From DASZIT01 sp035948855 (GTDB lineage Bacteria; Actinomycetota; Acidimicrobiia; Acidimicrobiales; RAAP-2): a stretch of 9,557 nucleotides of DNA. Location of the stretch: NCBI GenBank assembly GCA_035948855.1, contig DASZIT010000146.1:1-9557 (forward strand), written 5' to 3'. Positions 1-6,487 of this stretch are shown here, in pieces. Position numbers and translations under genes: made by a program. The first letter of the stretch is position 1; each line of letters begins with the position of its first letter. Under the pieces are notes generated by a model. It saw only the letters and a list, made by a program, of their open reading frames with translations. It made no database searches and was not told the DNA's origin.

Positions 1-1355
1 ATCAGGGCCTCTTCGACGATGAGGGGGAAGTAGACGGTGGGTGAATGGAACCCCTCTTCGATAAGGCGTTTGGCGATGTCGAGCGCCCGGACCCCGTGGG
101 CCTGCTTGAGATTGCGGGACGACAATACGACCTCGTGCATGCACTGCCGATCGAAGGGCACGTCGTAGGTGCCCGACAGCCGCTGACGGATCCAGTTGGC
201 GTTGAGGACGGCGATCTGAGCCACCTTCTGCAACCCGTCTCCCCCGTTGACCAGGATGTAGGCCAGTGCCCGGGCCAGGACCAGGGCGTTGCCGTGCCAG
301 GAGTGCATCCTTCCGATCGACTGCTCCGGTGTCATCCACCGGTAGACGTCGGCTCCCTCCGCGCCGTCAGCCACCCGTTCGGGCCGGGGACCGGGCAGAA
401 ACGGCACCAGCCGCTCGGACACCGCCACCGGTCCGGCACCGGGACCCCCTCCGCCATGGGGGGTGGCGAACGTCTTGTGCAGGTTCATGTGGACGATGTC
501 AAAGCCCATGTCGCCGGGCCGGACCACACCCAGGATGGCGTTGAGGTTGGCGCCGTCGTAGTAGAGGAGGCCGCCGACCTTGTGCACCGCGGCGGCGATG
601 GCGGCGATGTCCTCTTCGAACAGCCCGAGGGTGTTCGGGTTGGTCAACATGATGCCGGCGACGTCCTCGTCCAACACCGAGGCCAGCGCCTCCATGTCCA
701 CGCAACCCCGGGCATCGCTCGGCACCGTCACCACCTCGTAGCCCCCGAGGGTGACCGAGGCCGGATTGGTTCCGTGGGCGGAGTCGGGGATGATCACCTT
801 GTGCCGGGGCACCCCCTGGGCCGCGTGCCAGGCTCGCATGAGCAGCAGTCCGGTCAGCTCGCCTGACGCCCCGGCCGCCGGTTGCAGGGTGGCGGCGGCC
901 ATGCCGGTGATCTCGCACAGTGTCTCTTCCACCTCGACCATCAGACCCAGCCACCCCTGGGTCAACGATGCCGGCGCCCCCGGGTGGACCCGGGCCAGAC
1001 CGGGAAGGGCGGCCACCGCATCACAGACCTTCGGGTTGTATTTCATGGTGCAGGACCCCAGCGGGTAAGCGCCCAGGTCGACGGAGAACTGGCGGTGAGA
1101 GAGCCGGGTGAAGTGGGCCACCAGATCCCGTTCTGACACCTCGGCCAACGGCGCCGGCTCCGACCGGGCATGTTCGATCGGGATCAGGTCTTCGACGGCG
1201 AGCTCGGGGACGCCGGTCGTCCGGAACGACCATGACCGGCGACCGGGATGGGAGAGTTCGAAGATCGTCGGCTCCGCATCCCGCCCGAGCAGCGGCGCGC
1301 TGGTGGCCTTTCCCCCGGGGGCGGCGGGCCCGGTCAGCCGGTTTGACCCACTCAT
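1..1355 (-). CDS. gcvPB: Glycine dehydrogenase (decarboxylating) subunit 2, 3' end cut by the window edge
   Basis: This is the PLP-binding half of the split P protein of the glycine cleavage system. It decarboxylates glycine and passes the aminomethyl group to lipoylated H protein in the cytoplasm. The frame is open from an ATG at 1355 to the left edge, giving 451 residues. Subunits of this family run about 480-520 residues, so roughly the last 30-70 are outside. Recognisable stretches are RQFSVDLGAYPLGSCTMKYNP in the N-terminal part, the block around DSAHGTNPAS, and NLHKTFATPHGGGGPG, whose Lys (about residue 294, codon 474-476) should form the Schiff base with PLP. The start overlaps the gcvPA stop by one base (TGATG), so the two halves should be translationally coupled in equal amounts. 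An AAGGCGG-like stretch precedes the ATG. All the large plus-strand frames here are shadows. The assignment is secure. Confidence 0.97.
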   Translation of the reverse strand, partial: MSGSNRLTGPAAPGGKATSAPLLGRDAEPTIFELSHPGRRSWSFRTTGVPELAVEDLIPIEHARSEPAPLAEVSERDLVAHFTRLSHRQFSVDLGAYPLGSCTMKYNPKVCDAVAALPGLARVHPGAPASLTQGWLGLMVEVEETLCEITGMAAATLQPAAGASGELTGLLLMRAWHAAQGVPRHKVIIPDSAHGTNPASVTLGGYEVVTVPSDARGCVDMEALASVLDEDVAGIMLTNPNTLGLFEEDIAAIAAAVHKVGGLLYYDGANLNAILGVVRPGDMGFDIVHMNLHKTFATPHGGGGPGAGPVAVSERLVPFLPGPRPERVADGAEGADVYRWMTPEQSIGRMHSWHGNALVLARALAYILVNGGDGLQKVAQIAVLNANWIRQRLSGTYDVPFDRQCMHEVVLSSRNLKQAHGVRALDIAKRLIEEGFHSPTVYFPLIVEEAL

Positions 1356-2704
1356 CACGCCACCGCCTTGGCGAACGCGGTGACATAGGCGTCGATCTCA
1401 TCCCGGGTTCGGCGTTCCGTCACCGCCACCAGCAGGCTGTGTTCCCCGTCGGGATACTCGCGGCCGAGGGGGATGCCGGCCAGGAACCCGGCATCGGCCA
1501 GCCGTTCAACCAGCGTGGCGGCGGGCAACGGGGTCCGAACCGCGAACTCGCGGAACACCGGGGCGGTGGCATACGGCTCCACGCCGTCGATAGCCATCAG
1601 CCCATCTCGGGTATACCGGGTGGCCCGGGCGCAGCGGAGGGCGAGGTCGGCCAGCCCCGCCGTGCCCAGCCAGGCCAGCTGGATGGCGGCGGTGACCGCC
1701 ATCAAGGTCTGATTGGTGCAGACGTTGGAGGTGGCCTTCTCCCTGCGGATGTCCTGTTCCCGTGCCCGAAGGGTGGTCACATAGGCGCGCCGATCATCGA
1801 GGTCCACCGTCTCTCCGACCAACCGTCCCGGCAGGCGCCGGACCTGTGACTGGGTACAGGCGAAGAGGCCGAGGTACGGGCCCCCGAAGCCGAGTGCGGT
1901 GCCGAATACCTGCCCCTCCCCCACCACCACATCTGCCCCCCACTCCCCCGGCGACTTCAGCACCCCCAGCGACACCGGGTCGGTGGCCACCACCAACATC
2001 GCGCCGGTCCGGTCGCATATCGATCGGGCGGCGGGGACGTCCTCCAGACAGCCGAGATAGTTCGGGTAGCCGACCAGCAGCACGCCGGGTTGGTCGTCGG
2101 CGGCCAGGTCGCCTTCTGGCCACACGGTGACCCCGTCAACCAGCTTGACCGTGCGCAGCCGGTGACCGGTACCCGCCGCACAGGTGGCCAGCACCTGGCG
2201 CCAGTGCGGGTGGACGCCTTCCGACACCCAGACGGTGTTCCGCCCGGCGGCGGCAACCCCGAGGTTGACCGCCTCTACCGTGGCGCTGGCCCCGTCGTAG
2301 AGCGAGGCGTTGGCTACGGGCAGCCCGAACAGCCGGGCGATCATGGTCTGGAACTCGAACACCGCCTGCAGGACTCCCTGAGCGACTTCGGGCTGGTAGG
2401 GCGTATAGGACGTCATGAATTCCGACCGGCCGGCCAGGGCCTTGGTCACCGCCGGGATCTCGTGGTCGTAGGCCCCTCCGCCGGCGAAGCACAGCAGGCG
2501 GTCCGCTCGGGCCGGGTTGCGGTCGGCATAGGCATCCAGGTGGGCGAGGACGTCGGGCTCGCCGGCTCCGTCGGCCAGCTCCAGGCCCCGCTGGAGCTTG
2601 AGTGCCTCGGGGACCTCGGCGAAGAGCTCGTCGATGGTGGACAGGCCCAAGAAGGCGAGCATGCTGGCGATCTCGTCTTCGGTGTGCGGGATGTAGGTGC
2701 CCAC
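1355..2704 (-). CDS. gcvPA: Glycine dehydrogenase (decarboxylating) subunit 1
   Basis: This is the N-terminal half of the split P protein (449 residues, normal for the family). It pairs with GcvPB to form the active glycine decarboxylase. Family blocks visible are YIPHTEDEIASML at the N terminus, CFAGGGAYDHEIPAV (72-86), EFMTSYTPYQPEVAQG (95-110) and NASLYDGASA (132-141), followed by the aminotransferase-like fold. The start is GTG at 2704, chosen because AAGGAG lies 10 bases upstream and family members begin close to the YIPHT motif. The gene sits 48 bases downstream of gcvT and ends in a one-base overlap with gcvPB. The split P protein is usual in Thermotoga, Bacillus and several deep actinobacterial lines, whereas mycobacteria and Streptomyces carry a single fused P protein. 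Nothing in it looks damaged. Confidence 0.97.
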   Translation of the reverse strand: MGTYIPHTEDEIASMLAFLGLSTIDELFAEVPEALKLQRGLELADGAGEPDVLAHLDAYADRNPARADRLLCFAGGGAYDHEIPAVTKALAGRSEFMTSYTPYQPEVAQGVLQAVFEFQTMIARLFGLPVANASLYDGASATVEAVNLGVAAAGRNTVWVSEGVHPHWRQVLATCAAGTGHRLRTVKLVDGVTVWPEGDLAADDQPGVLLVGYPNYLGCLEDVPAARSICDRTGAMLVVATDPVSLGVLKSPGEWGADVVVGEGQVFGTALGFGGPYLGLFACTQSQVRRLPGRLVGETVDLDDRRAYVTTLRAREQDIRREKATSNVCTNQTLMAVTAAIQLAWLGTAGLADLALRCARATRYTRDGLMAIDGVEPYATAPVFREFAVRTPLPAATLVERLADAGFLAGIPLGREYPDGEHSLLVAVTERRTRDEIDAYVTAFAKAVA

Positions 2705-2752
2705 GGTGTGGTTGCTCCTTGGGTGGTAGTCGTCTCGAAGGCGGCTAGCGGG

Positions 2753-3856
2753 CTAGCGGCTGGTAGCCCATTGCCCGGCTCGAACAAACGGCGTCTTCAC
2801 CACGGTGGCTTCCATGGCTCGTCCGCGCTGCTCGATGGTAACGGTTGTGCCCGGGGCGGCGTCCGCTCCGGAGTCGACGAGCGCCAGGGCGATCCCGTGT
2901 TCGAGCATCGGCGAGAAGTTGCCACTGGTGACGACGCCGACCGACTGGCCGTCCTCCGCGACCACCGAGTCTTCCCGGGGTGGCTGGCGGCCCTCGGTGG
3001 TCATTCCGAGCAATCGGCGGCGAGGTCCGACCTCTTTCTCGGCGACCAGAGCGTCACGTCCCCGGAAGCTCTCTTTGTCCCAGCCGATGACCCAGCCGAG
3101 CCCCGCCTGCAGGGGGGTGATCCCGGGCCCCAACTCGTGTCCGTGGAGGGGCAGGGCGGCTTCCAGGCGAAGGGTGTCCCGGGCCCCGAGCCCGGCCGGC
3201 TGCATCCCGGTGCTGAGAACGGCCGACCAGAATGACTCGGCGACCTCCGCCGGGACCGCACATTCGACGCCTTCCTCGCCGGTGTAGCCGGTGCCGGCCA
3301 CCAGGCACGGCACCCCTTCCCACTCGAAATCGGCCACGTGGAAATGGGGAACCCCGGAGGCGGATGGCGCGATGGTCTCCAGACGGGTCCGGGCGTGGGG
3401 GCCCTGGATGGCGATGATGGCCCGGGAGGCGGTGGTGTCGTCCCCGCCGATGGCCTCGACCACCCGGGCGGTGTTGGAGGCGTTGGGCATGACGTCGAAC
3501 ACCTCGTCGGAAATCCACCAGACGATGATGTCGTCGACCACCGAGCCGTCGTCGTCGGAGAGGAGGTGGGTGTACTGGGCCCGGCCGGGGCCGATCCGCC
3601 GAAGGTCGTTGGAGAGGGCGGCCTGCAGGCGTTCGAAGGCGTCGGGCCCGGTGACTCGGACGGTGCCCAGGTGGCTCACGTCGAAGGCCACCGCGTCGGT
3701 CCGGCAGGCCCGGTGCTCGGCCAATGTCCCGCTGGGGTAGGACAATGGCATCTCCCAACCCCCGAAGCCCACCAGCTTGGCCCCGAGGCCGAGGTGGGCG
3801 TTGATCAGCGGGGTGTGGCGCAACGGTTGGGCGGCGTCCGGCGAGGCGTCATTCAC
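2753..3856 (-). CDS. gcvT: Glycine cleavage system T protein (aminomethyltransferase)
   Basis: This enzyme transfers the methylene group from aminomethylated H protein to tetrahydrofolate, giving 5,10-methylene-THF and ammonia. It has 367 residues, the normal size. The N-terminal signature TPLINAHLGLGAKLVGFGGWEMPLSY (15-40) and DVSHLG (59-64) are clear. Further blocks are VVDDIIV (106-112, carrying the conserved acidic residue expected at the folate/amine site), GTGYTGEEGVE (188-198), GARDTLRLEAALPLHGHE (224-241) and the C-terminal SGNFSPML (311-318). The start is GTG at 3856 (Met-Asn-Asp), 33 bases after the preceding gene. No good Shine-Dalgarno sequence is visible before it, so read-through from the upstream gene or a different start is possible, but no other start fits as well. 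It lies directly upstream of gcvPA. No gcvH lies between them, although gcvT-gcvH-gcvPA-gcvPB is a common order. Confidence 0.97.
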   Translation of the reverse strand: MNDASPDAAQPLRHTPLINAHLGLGAKLVGFGGWEMPLSYPSGTLAEHRACRTDAVAFDVSHLGTVRVTGPDAFERLQAALSNDLRRIGPGRAQYTHLLSDDDGSVVDDIIVWWISDEVFDVMPNASNTARVVEAIGGDDTTASRAIIAIQGPHARTRLETIAPSASGVPHFHVADFEWEGVPCLVAGTGYTGEEGVECAVPAEVAESFWSAVLSTGMQPAGLGARDTLRLEAALPLHGHELGPGITPLQAGLGWVIGWDKESFRGRDALVAEKEVGPRRRLLGMTTEGRQPPREDSVVAEDGQSVGVVTSGNFSPMLEHGIALALVDSGADAAPGTTVTIEQRGRAMEATVVKTPFVRAGQWATSR

Positions 3857-3889
3857 GCCGAAAGGCTACTGGAGGGGAAACGGGTCCGA

Positions 3890-4288
3890 TCACGCCGAAC
3901 GAACGGTGCCCCACTCCCCGGGACCAACTCCGGCCAGGCCGTACTTGGCCAGCAAAGCCAGTGTGTCCCGCTGGTAGAGGATCTTGATTCGGACATCCGG
4001 ATACAACTCGCCCATCCGTCGAACCTTGCGGTTCTTTTTGGTGACGTGCCGCTGGTTGAGGGTGGTCAGCTCCACGAACAGACCCAGATCGGGAAGCCAG
4101 AAATCCGGGCGGAAGCCGGTGGTGGTCCGTCCGTCGTCGTCCCATTCGAGGGAGAACTCGACCGGCTCGTACTCCCAGGAGACGTCATAGAAGTCGAGGA
4201 CGCGGGCGAAGCGTCGTTCCGATTCATGGGCGAACCGGGTCGCCCCGGTCCGTGACCGATGTTCCAACCTCGACGTCGCCAGGCTCAA
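3890..4288 (-). CDS. Conserved hypothetical protein, possible PD-(D/E)XK nuclease fold
   Basis: A 132-residue protein with the stop at 3890. The frame stays open far upstream, but that part overlaps the MerR gene. I place the start at TTG 4288, which overlaps the MerR stop in a TTGA junction and suggests translational coupling. A second TTG lies seven codons later. The body reads as one small alpha/beta domain. SERRFARVLDFYDVSWEYEP (23-42) is followed by a beta-rich stretch and then FRPDFWLPDLGLFVELTTLN (59-78). The spacing of Asp62 and Glu73, with a basic segment THxKKNRK-like at 83-88 and a helix and strand after it, resembles the PD-(D/E)XK core; the usual Lys after the Glu is replaced by Thr75. 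From memory, similar short proteins occur across Actinobacteria, but I know of no assigned function. The gene lies between a MerR regulator and gcvT, apparently in one operon. The nuclease role is inferred from the motif only. Confidence 0.8.
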   Translation of the reverse strand: MSLATSRLEHRSRTGATRFAHESERRFARVLDFYDVSWEYEPVEFSLEWDDDGRTTTGFRPDFWLPDLGLFVELTTLNQRHVTKKNRKVRRMGELYPDVRIKILYQRDTLALLAKYGLAGVGPGEWGTVRSA

Positions 4289-4800
4289 CGTTCGGCGGCC
4301 TCGGCCTCGGCCAGGTAGGCGGCTGCCGGGTGGCGAGACGGTCGGCCCGCCGGCGCCGGCAACTGGATCTCCACGATGGCAGCCTCGAGCTCTTTCACCA
4401 CGCCGGAGAGGGGAAGGATATTGAACACCCCCTGGCCGCCGGCGAGAAGATCGACGACCTCCCCGTTGGAGTGGGCCAGGACCGAGTGGGATCCGGCCAA
4501 CACCAGCTGGGCGGAGGACAGGTCGGCACCGAGGTCGCTCCGGAGGCACTCAACGGCTTGGCGGGCCTGCTGCAGCTTGAGCCCGGCATCCAGGAGCCGT
4601 TTGATGACCTTCAGCTCGATGACGTCTCCATAGGAGTAACGACGCTGGGTCCCGCTCCCGTTGGCATCAGTGATGGACGGGCGCAGCAGGCCGGTGCGGG
4701 CCCAGTAGTCGAGTTGGCGATAGGTGATGCCGACGAGCGAACACACCTGGGGTCCCCGGAAACCCTCTTCCAGGACGGCATCATTCTTGCTCGAGTCCAC
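4285..4800 (-). CDS. MerR-family transcriptional regulator, Rv1830/ResR-like
   Basis: A 171-residue DNA-binding protein. Residues 13-60 form the MerR winged helix-turn-helix, with GFRGPQVCSLVGITYRQLDY, WARTGLLRPS and the wing motif RRYSYGDV. A helix at about 62-88 (LKVIKRLLDAGLKLQQARQAVE) is the usual dimerisation helix. The C-terminal part has EVVDLLAGGQGVFNILPLSGVVKELE, which matches the effector-side domain of the actinobacterial Rv1830 type and has no metal-binding cysteine cluster. The start is GTG at 4800 with GGTGGAGG about 7 bases upstream. The protein resembles M. tuberculosis Rv1830 (ResR), which also sits among glycine cleavage genes (gcvH Rv1826, garA Rv1827, gcvB Rv1832). Here it leads the run towards gcvT-gcvPA-gcvPB. 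It may regulate itself through the inverted repeat at 4824-4858. What it senses is not visible from the sequence. Confidence 0.92.
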   Translation of the reverse strand: MDSSKNDAVLEEGFRGPQVCSLVGITYRQLDYWARTGLLRPSITDANGSGTQRRYSYGDVIELKVIKRLLDAGLKLQQARQAVECLRSDLGADLSSAQLVLAGSHSVLAHSNGEVVDLLAGGQGVFNILPLSGVVKELEAAIVEIQLPAPAGRPSRHPAAAYLAEAEAAER

Positions 4801-4823
4801 TGGCGTTCCTCCACCTCGATAAG

Positions 4824-4858
4824 AGGTTGACCATGCTCCGACAGATAAACGTCAACCT
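4824..4858. promoter_or_regulatory. Spaced inverted repeat upstream of the merR gene, candidate operator
   Basis: AGGTTGAC (4824-4831) and its exact reverse complement GTCAACCT (4851-4858) are separated by 19 bases, just 24 bases upstream of the merR start. On the minus strand the distal arm contains TTGAC, which could also serve as a -35 element, but I see no convincing -10 at 16-19 bases. The symmetry, position and MerR neighbour suggest an autoregulatory site. This is inference; no homologous site was compared. Confidence 0.45.
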
Positions 4859-4872
4859 GGGGGTAAGGGTAC

Positions 4873-4898
4873 CACACCGGCGTAGTTACGCCGGTGTG
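4873..4898. promoter_or_regulatory. Perfect 12+12 palindrome between divergent genes
   Basis: CACACCGGCGTA (4873-4884), a 2-base centre (GT) and the exact reverse complement TACGCCGGTGTG (4887-4898) form a flawless palindrome in the merR / haem oxygenase divergent region. An A8 run (4909-4916) follows on the plus strand. It is not a rho-independent terminator in either direction, because no T-run follows the stem on either strand. A dimeric regulator's operator is the simplest reading; a transcript hairpin in a 5' leader is the alternative. Apart from this and the repeat at 4824-4858, I see nothing certain in the 201-base region 4801-5001. Confidence 0.5.
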
Positions 4899-5001
4899 AT
4901 GAGGCGAGAAAAAAAAGGCCAGGATCGCCCCACCCAGGGCGGGCGTCCAGGACGGCGGCTCCGGATTTGGACCGCTCGAACCGGGCGACAATGATCGGGC
5001 C

Positions 5002-5343
5002 ATGACAGTAGTGAAGATCAACGCCATCACCGTGCGGGAGGGATCGGGCGACGAGCTGGCCCGTCGGTTTGCCAACCGTGCCGGCGCGGTCGATGACGCC
5101 GATGGCTTCGAGGGGTTCGAGCTCATGCGGCCCAACGATGACCGAGGTACCTGGCTGGTGATCACCCGGTGGAGGGATGAGGACTCCTTCAATGCCTGGG
5201 TGTCGTCGCCGGCGTTCGCCCACGGCCACCGGGGTCCGTCGGAGAAGGCTGGGACGGATCCGGACGGTGCCACTCCCCCACCGGTAGGTACCCACAGCGA
5301 ACTCTGGTCATATGAGGTTGTCGATCTACCTCGACCGGCATGA
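5002..5343 (+). CDS. MhuD-like haem-degrading monooxygenase (ABM-domain protein)
   Basis: A 113-residue single-domain protein of the antibiotic biosynthesis monooxygenase / IsdG fold, resembling M. tuberculosis MhuD (Rv3592). The N terminus VVKINAI, the ELARRFANRAGAV helix, GFEGFELMRP and the strand WLVITRW line up closely. Asn7 and Trp66 occupy the MhuD catalytic positions. The haem-ligand region reads AFAHGHRG: His74 or His76 would match MhuD His75 only with a one-residue shift. Family members degrade haem oxidatively to release iron. The start is ATG at 5002. No Shine-Dalgarno sequence is visible; GACAAT at 4987-4992 could be a -10 giving a very short leader, but this is weak. Its TGA overlaps the next gene's ATG in ATGA. 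The fold is sure; haem as substrate is likely but not shown by the sequence alone. Confidence 0.85.
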   Translation: MTVVKINAITVREGSGDELARRFANRAGAVDDADGFEGFELMRPNDDRGTWLVITRWRDEDSFNAWVSSPAFAHGHRGPSEKAGTDPDGATPPPVGTHSELWSYEVVDLPRPA

Positions 5344-5954
5344 CCGCCGAACCGGGCGACGCAGCGATTCCCCTCCACGTACGGTCCATCGAGTACCAGG
5401 CCTTCGACGAAGGTGACCAACTGAGGATCATCGGTCGCCTGCGCGACGACCGCCCATGGGCCGCCGATGGGACTTCGCCGCACCACGTCCATGACATGGA
5501 GCTTCGAGTGAGGGTGAGGGTCGACGACCTGACCATTACCGAGTCGGACGCGTTGATGCACGTATTCCCGCACAGCGAGTGCCCGGGGATCGTCAACGCC
5601 TTCCGGGCCCTGGCCGGCCTGCAAGTCGGCCGGGGGTTCACCCGCGAGGTCCAGAGCCGCTTTGGCGGGCCCAAAGGATGCACCCACCTCGAGCACCTGG
5701 CCCGATCGTTGGGACCGGTGGTGGTCCAGTCGGTGACGTCGAAGCGAGCACGGGCGAGGTCACAGGGGCAATCGGACGAACCGGTCATCGGGACCGTCAG
5801 CCCCTGGGTACGAAACTCGTGTCATGTGTGGGCCGACGGTGGCGTTGCCGAGCAGAAGGTGGCGGTCGGGTGGCGACCGGGTGTCGGCGCCTACCCGAGC
5901 CCGCCGCTCGAGGAGATCATCGAAGCCGGTCGTTCTGGTCTTGCCGACCCATGA
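5340..5954 (+). CDS. DUF2889 family protein
   Basis: A 204-residue protein whose start ATG (5340) overlaps the preceding stop by four bases, and whose own stop overlaps the next start in the same way. It carries the features I associate with DUF2889: an N-terminal beta-rich half with HVHDMELRVRVRVDDLTI (49-66), CPGIVNAFRALAGLQVGRGF (81-100), the signature GCTHLEHL (113-120) and a C-terminal NSCHVWADGG (159-168). Cys81, Cys114, His116, Cys161 and His162 are candidate metal or redox residues; this is my reading, not a known fact. There is no signal peptide or membrane segment, so it is probably cytoplasmic. The family has no function I can name. The double ATGA coupling to a haem oxygenase-like gene and a lipoprotein gene is the best clue available. 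Confidence 0.85.
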   Translation: MTAEPGDAAIPLHVRSIEYQAFDEGDQLRIIGRLRDDRPWAADGTSPHHVHDMELRVRVRVDDLTITESDALMHVFPHSECPGIVNAFRALAGLQVGRGFTREVQSRFGGPKGCTHLEHLARSLGPVVVQSVTSKRARARSQGQSDEPVIGTVSPWVRNSCHVWADGGVAEQKVAVGWRPGVGAYPSPPLEEIIEAGRSGLADP

Positions 5955-6478
5955 CGACGGGTTCCCGTTGGCGCTCCGGCATGCTCCGCGTCGGCGCCGG
6001 GATGGTGGTCGCCGGCCTGCTGGGTGCCTGCAGTGTGGTCCCGGGCGCGGCGGTGCGGACCCCGTACGGTGGCGCGAAGCCGACCTTTGAGAACGGTCCG
6101 GCGGACGAGGTCAAGATCGGGAACGTCTCCGGGCTTGGCGGGGTGCTGGTGGATGGGAAGGGACTGACCGTCTACCAGTTCGCCAGCGACACCCAGGGCG
6201 CGCCCTCGAAGTGCGCCGGTCTCTGTGCGGTGGGATGGCCTCCTCTCACGTTGCCACCTGGCACCCTGGCTCCGATAGCCGGACCCGGGATCAAGTCCGG
6301 GCTGCTGGGCACCGAACCCCGAGCCGACGGCTCGGTGCAGATCACCTACAACGGGTGGCCCCTGTACACCTGGCCAAAGGACACCGCTCCGGGCCAAGCG
6401 ACCGGCCAGGGCCTGACCAACCTCGGGGGGCGCTGGTGGGTCATCGACGCCGCCGGCGACGGGGTGCACACCCCCTAG
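5951..6478 (+). CDS. Lipoprotein with secreted repeats (COG4315-like)
   Basis: A 175-residue exported protein. The N terminus is basic (RWRSG, MLR), followed by a hydrophobic stretch and a lipobox LGAC (24-27), so Cys27 should be lipidated and the mature protein anchored outside the membrane. The mature part has two copies of the 'secreted repeat of unknown function' type. The first (about 65-99) has LVDGKGLTVYQFASD, Cys88, Cys92 and WPPL. The second (about 130-167) has ITYNGWPLYTWPKD and ends in WWVIDAAG. The paired CxxxC plus WPPL is typical of COG4315 proteins, some of which sit beside redox or electron-transfer genes. The start is ATG 5951, overlapping the DUF2889 stop (ATGA). The frame is open back to 5579, but only this start gives a proper signal sequence. 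The substrate or partner is unknown. Confidence 0.9.
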   Translation: MTTGSRWRSGMLRVGAGMVVAGLLGACSVVPGAAVRTPYGGAKPTFENGPADEVKIGNVSGLGGVLVDGKGLTVYQFASDTQGAPSKCAGLCAVGWPPLTLPPGTLAPIAGPGIKSGLLGTEPRADGSVQITYNGWPLYTWPKDTAPGQATGQGLTNLGGRWWVIDAAGDGVHTP

Positions 6479-6487
6479 AGATCCGCG

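Noticed and set aside
45..866. Long plus-strand open frame opposite gcvPB
   Set aside because: Shadow of gcvPB; low-complexity GC-driven translation with no family features.
2090..3235. 381-codon plus-strand open frame
   Set aside because: Lies antisense across gcvPA and gcvT, whose motifs are unmistakable on the minus strand.
3857..3889. Glycine riboswitch in front of gcvT
   Set aside because: Only 33 bases separate gcvT from the upstream gene, too short for the aptamer, and no matching structure is seen.
3338..4255. 305-codon plus-strand open frame
   Set aside because: Antisense to gcvT and the nuclease-like gene; Gly/Val/Asp-rich shadow composition.
4289..4549. N-terminal extension of the nuclease-like protein to 219 residues
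   Set aside because: It overlaps the MerR coding sequence in another frame and reads as a Pro/Arg/Gly-rich shadow.
4873..4916. Palindrome plus A8 run as a rho-independent terminator
   Set aside because: On the minus strand the T-run comes before the stem, and on the plus strand the stem is followed by A, not T.
4611..5696. 361-codon minus-strand open frame
   Set aside because: Crosses three better-supported genes (merR, the haem oxygenase-like gene, DUF2889) and the divergent regulatory region.
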